From Arthrobacter sp. MMS18-M83 (GTDB taxonomy: Bacteria > Actinomycetota > Actinomycetes > Actinomycetales > Micrococcaceae): DNA of 64,000 nucleotides. The notes under the pieces were generated by a model that did not search any database, was not told where the DNA came from, and saw only the letters and a list, made by a program, of their open reading frames with translations. The position numbers were made by a program, and so were the translations under genes. Every line of letters starts with the position of its first letter. Position 1 is the first letter of the stretch. Of this stretch, positions 35,211-42,434 are shown in pieces. The stretch lies in contig NZ_CP113343.1 of assembly GCF_026683955.1 (NCBI RefSeq), positions 1,922,001 to 1,986,000 of the forward strand, given 5' to 3'.

Positions 35211-37154
35211 TTAGCCGAGCAGCTTGCGCTGCCGGTTCTTGTGGTCTGTGTACGTCTGGTAGGCCTGCTGGGTGGATTCGAGTTCGGAGACCTGCGAGAC
35301 GGGAACGTCCCACCAGGATTCGGAGCTCGGAGCGTCCAGCAAGGGGTCCGATTCGACGTGGATGACGATCGGCCCGGACTCCTCCGGTGCCGCCTTCGCG
35401 TCGCGGATGGCCTGTTCCAGTTCGGCGATGACCTTCTCCCCCGGTTCGATCCGGATAACCTTCGCGCCGAGGCTTTCGGCGTTAAGGGCAAGGTCGATGG
35501 GCAGCCTCTCGCCGGCGTCGAAGGAGTGCTGTTCCTTGTCCAGGACCCGGTACTGCGTGCCGAAGCGCTGGGAGCCCAGCGACTCGGAGAGCGAGCCGAT
35601 GGAGGCGTAGCCGTGGTTCTGGATCAGGACCACGATCAGCTTGATGCGTTCGGCGACGGCGGTGACCAGTTCGGTGTGCATCATCAGGTAGGAGCCGTCC
35701 CCCACCATGACCACGACGTCGCGCTTCTCGCCGCCTGCTGCTGCCTCCGCCAGGGCGGCACGCTTGACACCCAGGCCGCCGGGGATCTCGTAGCCCATGC
35801 AGGAGTAGGCGTACTCCACGTGGTAGCCGAACGGATCCCGGACGCGCCACATCTTGTGCAGGTCGCCGGGCAGGGAACCAGCGGCGCAGATGACAACGTC
35901 CTGCTTTTCCATGGCCCGGCTGGTAGCGCCGATGATCTCGTTCTGCGCCGGCAGCGGGGTGTGGCGGGTGTCGAAGGCCTCGTCCACGATCGCGTTCCAG
36001 CGTTTCTTCTCCGCCGCGATCTTCTGCTCCAGGTCCGCGCCCACACGGTATCCGCCGAGCGCCTGGTTCAGCTTGACCAGGGCCTTGCGGGCGTCCGCGA
36101 CGATCGGCAGCGTGGTGCCGTGCTTGTAGGCGTCGATCGCGGCCACGTTGATGTTGATGAACTTGACATCGGGGTTCTGGAAAGCAGTGCGCGACGCCGT
36201 CGTAAAGTCCTCATATCTGGTACCGATGCCGATGATCACGTCAGCAACGGCCGCGATGGCGTTCGCCGCCGTCGTGCCCGTGGAGCCAATGGCTCCCAGC
36301 GAGAACTGGTGGTCCCACGGCAGGACGCCGACGCCAGCTTGGGTGTTGCCCACCGGGATGCCGGTCAGTTCGGCGAACTTGGCGAGTTCCTCGTTGGCGA
36401 ACGCGTACAGGACCCCGCCGCCGGCGATGATGAGCGGACGTTTGGCGGCACGGATGGCCTCGGCGGCGCGGCGGATGTCGTCGTCGTCCGCTTCGGGCCG
36501 GCGGATCCGCCACTCACGCTCGGCGAGGAACTCCTCCGGAACATCCAAGGCCTCGGCCTGGACATCCTGCGGCAGCGAAATGGTCACCGCGCCGGTCTCG
36601 GCCGGGTCTGTCAGGACGCGCAGGCCGTGGTGAAATGCCGAGAACAACTGCTCCGGACGGGACACCCGGTCGAAGAACTTGGACAGCGGACGGAAGGCGT
36701 CGTTGACCGTGATGTCGTAGGCGTAGGGCAGCTCGAGCTGCTGCAGCACGGGGTCAGCTGCACGGGTGGCGAAGGTATCGCTCGGCAGCAGCAGGACCGG
36801 CAGCCGGTTGGTGGTGGCCAGCGCAGCGCCGGTCAGCAGGTTCGAGGAACCGGGCCCGATCGAGGTGCTGATCGCGAAGGTCTGGCGGCGGCGCGTGTGC
36901 CTGGCGTAGCCAACGGCCTGGTGCGACTGGGCCTGCTCGTTGCGGCCTTGGTAATACGGCATGATGCTCGGATCGAGCTGCTGGTACTGCTTGAGTGCCT
37001 GGCCCACACCGGCGACGTTGCCGTGGCCGAAGATCCCGAAGGTGCCCGGAATCAGGCGTTCCCGGTACTCACTCCCGCCCACGGAATCCACCGTGTACTG
37101 CTTGGACAGGAACTCGACAACCGCCTGGGCGACCGTCATTCTGCGCGTTGACAT
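35211..37154 (-). CDS. iolD: 3D-(3,5/4)-trihydroxycyclohexane-1,2-dione hydrolase IolD
   Basis: Thiamine-diphosphate enzyme that opens the inositol ring to 5-deoxy-glucuronate. Three-domain ThDP fold: N-terminal GRNEQAQSHQAVGYARH with the cofactor-activating Glu, the central nucleotide-like domain, and a C-terminal ThDP site VVVMVGDGSYLMMHTELVTA ending IQNHGYASIGSLSE. 647 residues from ATG 37154 (MSTRRMT, GGGGA five bases upstream); an ATG four codons earlier at 37166 is also possible. It starts about 16 bases after the aldolase stop. Confidence 0.95.
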   Translation of the reverse strand: MSTRRMTVAQAVVEFLSKQYTVDSVGGSEYRERLIPGTFGIFGHGNVAGVGQALKQYQQLDPSIMPYYQGRNEQAQSHQAVGYARHTRRRQTFAISTSIGPGSSNLLTGAALATTNRLPVLLLPSDTFATRAADPVLQQLELPYAYDITVNDAFRPLSKFFDRVSRPEQLFSAFHHGLRVLTDPAETGAVTISLPQDVQAEALDVPEEFLAEREWRIRRPEADDDDIRRAAEAIRAAKRPLIIAGGGVLYAFANEELAKFAELTGIPVGNTQAGVGVLPWDHQFSLGAIGSTGTTAANAIAAVADVIIGIGTRYEDFTTASRTAFQNPDVKFININVAAIDAYKHGTTLPIVADARKALVKLNQALGGYRVGADLEQKIAAEKKRWNAIVDEAFDTRHTPLPAQNEIIGATSRAMEKQDVVICAAGSLPGDLHKMWRVRDPFGYHVEYAYSCMGYEIPGGLGVKRAALAEAAAGGEKRDVVVMVGDGSYLMMHTELVTAVAERIKLIVVLIQNHGYASIGSLSESLGSQRFGTQYRVLDKEQHSFDAGERLPIDLALNAESLGAKVIRIEPGEKVIAELEQAIRDAKAAPEESGPIVIHVESDPLLDAPSSESWWDVPVSQVSELESTQQAYQTYTDHKNRQRKLLG

Positions 37155-37170
37155 ATTTTTCCCCATGGGT

Positions 37171-38082
37171 CTATTCCGATACTTTCGCAGGTGACTTCAG
37201 CAGCGAGGCGGCCGTAGCCACTGCACCGGCCACGTCTCCGTCGGCCGGATACAAAAGGGTCCGTCCCACAGTCAAGCCTTGGACTCCGGGTAAGGCAAGC
37301 GCGGCCTGCCAACTTGCGAAGACCTCATCCTGGCCTGCGTCCGGATCCCCGCCGAGCAGGACTGTGGGCAGCGTGGTGGCGGCCATGACCCGTTCCATCT
37401 CGGCCACGACAGGCAGCTTCATCCAGGTGTAGGCGCTCGTGGAGCCCAGGCCCTGCGCGATCGCGACGGACTTGATGACGGCATCCGGCGAGAGGTCGTT
37501 GCGGACCTTGCCGTTTGCCTCACGGACGGACAGGAAGGGCTCCACCATGGCGATCAACTTGCGCGCCGCGAGGGAGTCCACGGCCTTGGCAGTGGCTTCC
37601 AGGATCGACGCCGTATCCGGGTCGCCAAGGCAGATGCGGGTGAGCATCTTGCCGCCATCGGCGCCGAGGGCGTCCAAGGCGGCTGCGGTATGGCCCGTGA
37701 AGCGGTCGTCGATTTCGTTGACTAGTCCGGCGAGGCCGCCGCGGTTCATCGAACCGAAGACGAGCTTGCCTTCGAGCGCACCCAGCAGGAGCAGGTCGTC
37801 CATGATGTCCGGTGACGCCAGGACCCCGTCGACGGCGGGATTCGCCAAAGCGATCTGCAGCCGGTCCAGCAGGGTCCGGCGGTCCGCCATCGCCACCGGA
37901 TCAGCACCGACACTCAGGGCGCCGCGGGCCGGGTGGTCGGCCGCCACGATGAAATTCTGGGTCCCGTACTTCAGCCCCGGATGGCGGCGACGTGCGGCGG
38001 CGGCGCGAGCAACGGCGTCGGGATCTTCAAGCCGGAGCGCACTCAGGTGCTCGTAACGGCGGGGATCATCATTGAAGCTCAA
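37171..38082 (-). CDS. aldolase-like (beta/alpha)8 protein, probable 5-dehydro-2-deoxyphosphogluconate aldolase
   Basis: 303-residue barrel with IVAADHPARGALSVGADPVAM near the N-terminus and GKLVFGSMNRGGLAGLVNEI, KMLTRICLGDPDTASILE, KLIAMVEPFLSVREANGKV and LGGDPDAGQDEVFASW. It resembles the class I aldolase-like Cgl0158 family of corynebacterial inositol clusters. The pathway needs an aldolase after IolC and no classical IolJ is present, so this gene probably supplies that step. TTG start at 38082 is chosen: AGGAG lies seven bases upstream and the TTGA overlaps the iolC stop. Function inferred from context. Confidence 0.78.
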   Translation of the reverse strand: MSFNDDPRRYEHLSALRLEDPDAVARAAAARRRHPGLKYGTQNFIVAADHPARGALSVGADPVAMADRRTLLDRLQIALANPAVDGVLASPDIMDDLLLLGALEGKLVFGSMNRGGLAGLVNEIDDRFTGHTAAALDALGADGGKMLTRICLGDPDTASILEATAKAVDSLAARKLIAMVEPFLSVREANGKVRNDLSPDAVIKSVAIAQGLGSTSAYTWMKLPVVAEMERVMAATTLPTVLLGGDPDAGQDEVFASWQAALALPGVQGLTVGRTLLYPADGDVAGAVATAASLLKSPAKVSE

Positions 38083-39101
38083 CGTGTTGCTCCTTCTGAA
38101 ACTGCTGCGTGAGAAGCTGGATTGGTGCCGGCCGGGGTCAGGCGGCCGCGTTCGGCGAGCAACGAGGTGACTTCCTCCGGCGTCGGCATCGCGTCGGCGC
38201 AAGAAAGCCGGGAGGCGACAATCGCGCCTGCAGCGTTGGCGTAGTCCAGGATCTGGGCCAAAGGCCAGCCGGACAGCAGGCCGTGGCAAAAAGCGCCGCC
38301 GAAGGAGTCACCCGCGCCCAGGCCATTGACAGTCTCAACGGGGACCGGTGCGGAGACGACGCGTTCCGTGCGGGTTTTGGCCATGACACCTTCGGGGCCA
38401 AGCTTGACGACGGCGATCTCGACGCCCGCGGCCAGGAGGCGGTCGGCCTGCTCGTCCGGTGTTCCTTCGCCCACGCCCACGGCACATTCCTTGTCGTTGC
38501 CGATGGCCACGGTGACGTGGGGCAGGATCTTGGCGACCTCTGCCCGGGCCTCGTCCTCAGACGCCCAGAACATGGGCCGGTAGTCCAGATCCAGGATGGT
38601 GTACTGGCCCTGGCTCAAGCCGGTGCGCGGCCGGGCTTCGTGAGCTGCCAGATGGGCGGAGCGGCTAGGCTCCTGGCAGAGGCCGGTCACCGTGGACCAG
38701 AAGATGCCGGCGTCCTTAATGGCGTCCAGGTCGAGTTCCTCGGCCTTGATCTGCAGGTCCGGCGCCGTCGGGAACCGTCCGTAGAAGTACAACGGGAAGT
38801 CGTGCGGAGGCTGGATCGCGCAGAAGGTGGCCGGCGTTTGAAGGCCCGGCACCGGGGTGACGAAAGCGTCGTCGACCTTGAACTTGCGCAGCTCGCGGTG
38901 CAGGTAGATGCCGAAAGGGTCGTCGCCCGTACGCGTGATGACGCCGCTGCGGCGGCCGTGGCGGGCAGCAGCGACGGCCACGTTGGACGGCGAGCCGCCA
39001 AGATACTTGCCGAAGGATTGCACGTCCTCCAGTCCCACACCGATGTCGTTCGGGTAGATATCAACGCTGATGCGCCCGATGGTGAGCAGTTCGTGGGTCA
39101 C
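38079..39101 (-). CDS. iolC: 5-dehydro-2-deoxygluconokinase IolC
   Basis: PfkB-type kinase that phosphorylates 5-dehydro-2-deoxy-D-gluconate. N-terminal LLTIGRISVDIYPNDIGVGL, PfkB signature 1 LGGSPSNVAVAAARHG, and signature 2 VNGLGAGDSFGGAFCHGLL with the catalytic Asp. GTG 39101 gives 340 residues and is preferred: a longer reading from GTG 39203 would begin upstream of the predicted transcription start. It opens the reverse-strand core operon iolC-aldolase-iolD-iolA. It overlaps the aldolase start by four bases. Confidence 0.93.
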   Translation of the reverse strand: MTHELLTIGRISVDIYPNDIGVGLEDVQSFGKYLGGSPSNVAVAAARHGRRSGVITRTGDDPFGIYLHRELRKFKVDDAFVTPVPGLQTPATFCAIQPPHDFPLYFYGRFPTAPDLQIKAEELDLDAIKDAGIFWSTVTGLCQEPSRSAHLAAHEARPRTGLSQGQYTILDLDYRPMFWASEDEARAEVAKILPHVTVAIGNDKECAVGVGEGTPDEQADRLLAAGVEIAVVKLGPEGVMAKTRTERVVSAPVPVETVNGLGAGDSFGGAFCHGLLSGWPLAQILDYANAAGAIVASRLSCADAMPTPEEVTSLLAERGRLTPAGTNPASHAAVSEGATR

Positions 39102-39194
39102 GGTGATCGCGGACCTTTCTGTAGTGAACTCTTCTTGCGGGACGGTGAGAGCTCCGGTGCTTTTGCCGGCCCGCACGAGCGGGGCCACAGCACT

Positions 39195-39223
39195 ACTTTG
39201 CACCAGAATTCATGTCCTGTCAA
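39195..39223 (-). promoter_or_regulatory. promoter of the iolC operon
   Basis: On the minus strand TTGACA (39223-39218), 17-base spacer, CAAAGT (39200-39195). TGTCCTGTCA overlaps the -35 and TGTACTGACA lies immediately upstream. Confidence 0.6.
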
Positions 39224-39238
39224 AGGTTTGTACTGACA
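39213..39238. promoter_or_regulatory. pair of candidate GntR operators at the iolC promoter
   Basis: TGTCCTGTCA (39213-39222) and TGTACTGACA (39229-39238) are in direct orientation, 16 bases apart, covering the -35 region. This is the densest site cluster in the window. Confidence 0.55.
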
Positions 39239-39309
39239 TATTTACAACGAAACGTGATGGCCTAAACTACTGCGCGGCGTACGCCTGAATCCGCGCCAAA
39301 CCGACGGAG

Positions 39310-39714
39310 TTACCGGGTAGGAACGGCGAGCTCTCCAGTGACATACTGGGCGCGACCAAAGCCGAAGGACCAATCATCGGCGGTATTTTCCACGTAACCG
39401 AGGAAGACATCCTCGCCGGCAACACCAATCTCGCCGAGCTGGGCGGCAATGGCAGCGAACAAAGATTGCTTTGCTTCGCGACTACGCCCGCCTTGGGTGA
39501 ATATCTGGATCATGACCACCCCGGAACTTCGTTCAAAACCAAGCCCGGCATCCTGGGCGAAGATCTGGCCCCGGGGATGCTCGGTGATGACATGGAAGTA
39601 GTCACGCTCCGGGATGCCGTACTCGGCAAGGATGGCGTGATGGATTCGCTTGCTGAGTTCGCCGAGCTGCTCCGGCGTACGGCCTTCGTTGACGTCGATG
39701 CGGACGAGGGGCAT
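39310..39714 (-). CDS. tautomerase-superfamily protein at the head of the iol cluster
   Basis: 134 residues beginning MPLVRIDVNEGRTPEQLGEL, so Pro1 of the mature chain is present as the catalytic base expected for the tautomerase (4-OT/MIF) superfamily. FHVITEHPRGQIFAQ and VMIQIFTQGGRSREAKQSL follow. AGGAG precedes ATG 39714. It lies just upstream of iolC on the same strand, with a GntR decamer inside a hairpin directly before it, so it is likely part of the inositol regulon. It could catalyse a keto-enol step on a diketo intermediate; no such step is assigned in the textbook pathway. Confidence 0.82.
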   Translation of the reverse strand: MPLVRIDVNEGRTPEQLGELSKRIHHAILAEYGIPERDYFHVITEHPRGQIFAQDAGLGFERSSGVVMIQIFTQGGRSREAKQSLFAAIAAQLGEIGVAGEDVFLGYVENTADDWSFGFGRAQYVTGELAVPTR

Positions 39715-39726
39715 ATGCTCTCCTGA

Positions 39727-39758
39727 GATAGTTTGTCCTGACATACTAACAAACTATC
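39727..39758. promoter_or_regulatory. inverted repeat enclosing a TGTCCTGACA decamer
   Basis: GATAGTTTGT (39727-39736) and ACAAACTATC (39749-39758) are perfect 10-base arms; TGTCCTGACA sits at 39734-39743. It ends a few bases before the tautomerase ribosome site, so it could be an operator or a leader hairpin. Confidence 0.55.
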
Positions 39759-39799
39759 GATTCGGGCCACAAGCCTTGGTCCTAACACCCCTCCCCCTG

Positions 39800-39960
39800 C
39801 AACGCTCGCTCACCTATCCGGCCTTAACCGCCAACGCTCGCTCAGATAACCGCCCTTCCCCGCCAACGCCCGCTCACCTAGCAGGCCCTAACCGCCAACG
39901 CTCGCTCACAAGACGTGAGCGAGCGTGCGGCCAAAAGCCTTCAAACGTGAGCGAGCGTGG
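39800..39960. repeat. 32-bp periodic array of CGCTCGCTCA elements
   Basis: CAACGCTCGCTCA or a one-base variant starts at 39800, 39832, 39864 and 39896, exactly 32 bases apart. The inverted form GTGAGCGAGCG starts at 39915 and 39947, again 32 apart. The units share their ends (CAACGC and TAACCGC) and vary in the middle. The remainder of the 39745-40064 gap holds only the sucCD terminator. Confidence 0.85.
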
Positions 39961-40004
39961 GTCGTGGCCAACGATCACCGGCCGTCCAACGGTTAAACGA
40001 CGAC

Positions 40005-40041
40005 GGCGCCTGTCACCTTCACATGGAAGGTGACAGGCGCC
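40005..40041 (-). terminator. terminator after sucCD
   Basis: GGCGCCTGTCACCTTC and GAAGGTGACAGGCGCC form a perfect 16-bp stem with a five-base loop, 24 bases beyond the sucD stop. A short T-run follows later on the minus strand. Confidence 0.8.
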
Positions 40042-40064
40042 GCCGAAAGGGCCCTGCCGTGGTG

Positions 40065-40967
40065 CTAGAGGGTCGCAAAGACCTCGCGGAGCAGCTTGGC
40101 GGTCTCGGACGGCGTCTTGCCGACCTTCACGCCTGCAGCTTCGAGGGCTTCCTTCTTGGCCTGCGCCGTACCCGCAGAGCCGGAGACGATGGCGCCTGCG
40201 TGGCCCATGGTCTTGCCCTCGGGGGCGGTGAAGCCAGCAACGTAGCCGACAACCGGCTTGGTGACGTTGGCCTTGATGAAGTCGGCTGCGCGCTCTTCAG
40301 CGTCTCCACCGATTTCGCCGATCATGACGATTGCCTTGGTCTCCGGGTCAGCCTCGAACGCAGCCAGGGCGTCGATGTGGGTAGTACCGATGACGGGGTC
40401 GCCACCAATGCCGATGGCAGTGGAGAAACCGAGGTCGCGCAGTTCGTACATCATCTGGTAGGTCAAGGTACCGGACTTGGAAACCAGGCCGATGGGGCCC
40501 TTGCCCGTGATGTTTGCCGGGGTGATGCCAACCAGGGCTTCGCCCGGGGTGATGATACCGGGGCAGTTCGGCCCGATGATGCGGGTGACCTGCTTGCCGT
40601 CAGCGTCCACCGTGGCCTGGGCGAGTGCCCAGAACTCGGCGGAATCCTGAACCGGCACGCCTTCGGTGATGACAACGACCAAGCCGATGCCTGCTTCGAT
40701 GGCCTCAACCACGGCAGACTTCGTGAATGCCGGCGGAACGAAGACGATCGAGACGTCCGCGCCAGTCTCCGCGATGGCTTCCTTCACAGTGCCGAAGACG
40801 GTGATATCCTTGCCGCCGTGCACCACCGTGGTGCCTGCCTTGCGGGCGTTGACGCCACCGACGATGTTGGTGCCGGCCTTGAGCATCAGGGAGGTGTGCT
40901 TGGTGCCTTCGCCGCCGGTGATGCCCTGGACGATGACCTTGGAGTCCTTGTTGAGGTAGATAGACAT
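40065..40967 (-). CDS. sucD: succinyl-CoA synthetase alpha subunit SucD
   Basis: TCA-cycle enzyme subunit that binds CoA and carries the phosphorylated histidine. [20 protein letters not shown] is the standard start; [32 protein letters not shown] and the active-site His in [13 protein letters not shown] are present. 300 residues. It follows sucC by 13 bases and ends before a strong terminator. Confidence 0.97.
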   Translation of the reverse strand: MSIYLNKDSKVIVQGITGGEGTKHTSLMLKAGTNIVGGVNARKAGTTVVHGGKDITVFGTVKEAIAETGADVSIVFVPPAFTKSAVVEAIEAGIGLVVVITEGVPVQDSAEFWALAQATVDADGKQVTRIIGPNCPGIITPGEALVGITPANITGKGPIGLVSKSGTLTYQMMYELRDLGFSTAIGIGGDPVIGTTHIDALAAFEADPETKAIVMIGEIGGDAEERAADFIKANVTKPVVGYVAGFTAPEGKTMGHAGAIVSGSAGTAQAKKEALEAAGVKVGKTPSETAKLLREVFATL

Positions 40968-40980
40968 AGTCTTGCGTCCC

Positions 40981-42150
40981 TTACTTCGCTGCGTTGGCGA
41001 GTTCGGCGGCCTTGTCGGCGCCCTCGTCCATGGTGGCTGCCAGGGTAACCAGCGGGTGGTTGGCCTCGGCCAGGATGCGGCGGCCCTCTTCGACGTTGTT
41101 GCCGTCGAGTCGGACAACCAGCGGCTTGTTGGCGTGGACGCCAAGCTCGGCAAGTGCGCCGACGATGCCCTTTGCCACAGCGTCACACGCGGTGATGCCA
41201 CCGAAGACGTTCACGAAAACGCTCTTGACCTGCTCGTCGCCAAGGATGACGTCCAAGCCGGCGGCCATGACCTCAGCGGAAGCTCCACCGCCGATGTCCA
41301 GGAAGTTGGCGGGCTTGACGTTGCCGTGGTTTTCGCCTGCGTAAGCAACGACGTCGAGGGTGGACATCACAAGACCGGCGCCGTTGCCGATGATGCCAAC
41401 CGAGCCGTCAAGCTTCACGTAGTTGAGATCCTGCTCCTTGGCCTTTGCCTCGAGCGGGTCAGCTGCGTCCTTGTCCTCAAGTTCGGCGTGGTGGGGGTGG
41501 CGGAAGCCAGCGTTCTCGTCCAGCGAGACCTTGCCGTCGAGGGCAACGATGTCGCCCGCACCCGTCTTGACCAGGGGGTTGACCTCAACCAGGGTTGCGT
41601 CTTCCTTCTTGAAGACGTCCCAGAGCTTGAGGATGACGGAGGCGACCTTGCCGCGCAGTTCCTCGGAGAAACCTGCAGCGGCAACGATTTCGTCGGCCTT
41701 TGCCTGGTCGATTCCGACTGCGGGGTCGATGGCAACCTTGGCGAGGGCCTCGGGGCGTTCTACGGCGAGCTGCTCGATTTCCATGCCGCCTTCAACGGAG
41801 CACATGGCCAGGTAGTTGCGGTTGGCCCGGTCCAGAAGGACGGAGAAGTAGTATTCCTCAGCAATGTCTGCGCCCTGGGCGATCATGACCTTGTTGACGG
41901 TGTGGCCCTTGATGTCCATGCCAAGGATGTTGGTGGCGTGCTCGAGCGCTTCGTCAGCGGACTTTGCGACCTTCACACCGCCAGCCTTGCCACGGCCACC
42001 GACCTTTACCTGCGCCTTGACGACGGTCACGCCGCCAATGTTCTCGGCTGCAGCCTTTGCTTCTTCAGGAGTGTGCGCCACGATGCCGGCGAGCACGGGT
42101 ACACCGTGCGCTTCGAACATATCGCGCGCCTGATATTCAAACAGGTCCAC
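40981..42150 (-). CDS. sucC: succinyl-CoA synthetase beta subunit SucC
   Basis: ATP-grasp subunit that binds nucleotide and succinate. [20 protein letters not shown] is typical; [56 protein letters not shown] and [16 protein letters not shown] are conserved blocks. 389 residues is normal. AGAAGGAC lies before the ATG. It forms a two-gene operon with sucD. Confidence 0.97.
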   Translation of the reverse strand: MDLFEYQARDMFEAHGVPVLAGIVAHTPEEAKAAAENIGGVTVVKAQVKVGGRGKAGGVKVAKSADEALEHATNILGMDIKGHTVNKVMIAQGADIAEEYYFSVLLDRANRNYLAMCSVEGGMEIEQLAVERPEALAKVAIDPAVGIDQAKADEIVAAAGFSEELRGKVASVILKLWDVFKKEDATLVEVNPLVKTGAGDIVALDGKVSLDENAGFRHPHHAELEDKDAADPLEAKAKEQDLNYVKLDGSVGIIGNGAGLVMSTLDVVAYAGENHGNVKPANFLDIGGGASAEVMAAGLDVILGDEQVKSVFVNVFGGITACDAVAKGIVGALAELGVHANKPLVVRLDGNNVEEGRRILAEANHPLVTLAATMDEGADKAAELANAAK

Positions 42151-42359
42151 GGTTTAGTGTCCTTCTACGTCGAAGTAGTTTCTGTACAGCCGGAAACCAC
42201 GGTGACCGCGAGAACCGGCTGCGGATAGGTGCGCATCGAACGGCCGCCAAGCAGCCGGTCACATTGCGCAAGTTCCTCTCGAACTTTAGCCCCCCGGGGA
42301 GGCCAGCCGGTTCTACAGTACCCGTTAAGTGAGTAACCACACACTTCTATCGACCGTAG

Positions 42360-42384
42360 AAAAACCGCTATATGACGCGGTTTT
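42360..42384 (-). terminator. terminator after pcrA
   Basis: On the minus strand AAAACCGC, an eight-base loop, GCGGTTTT and further T residues, about 50 bases after the pcrA stop. The rest of 42151-42434 must contain the sucCD promoter, but I could not place it with confidence. Confidence 0.75.
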
Positions 42385-42434
42385 CCCGAGCATCGAGCAA
42401 ACGCATTTCTAGGACGACAGGACGCAGTTGGTCG

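Noticed and set aside
33611..37151. Long plus-strand open frames opposite iolA and iolD
   Set aside because: Antisense shadows of well-conserved enzymes, no motif or ribosome site.
39102..39203. Longer iolC protein starting at GTG 39203
   Set aside because: This start lies upstream of the predicted transcription start and the extra 34 residues lack any kinase feature.
39800..39960. CRISPR array
   Set aside because: The conserved part is only about 13 bases, units are contiguous with shared ends rather than unique spacers, two units are inverted, and no cas genes are present.
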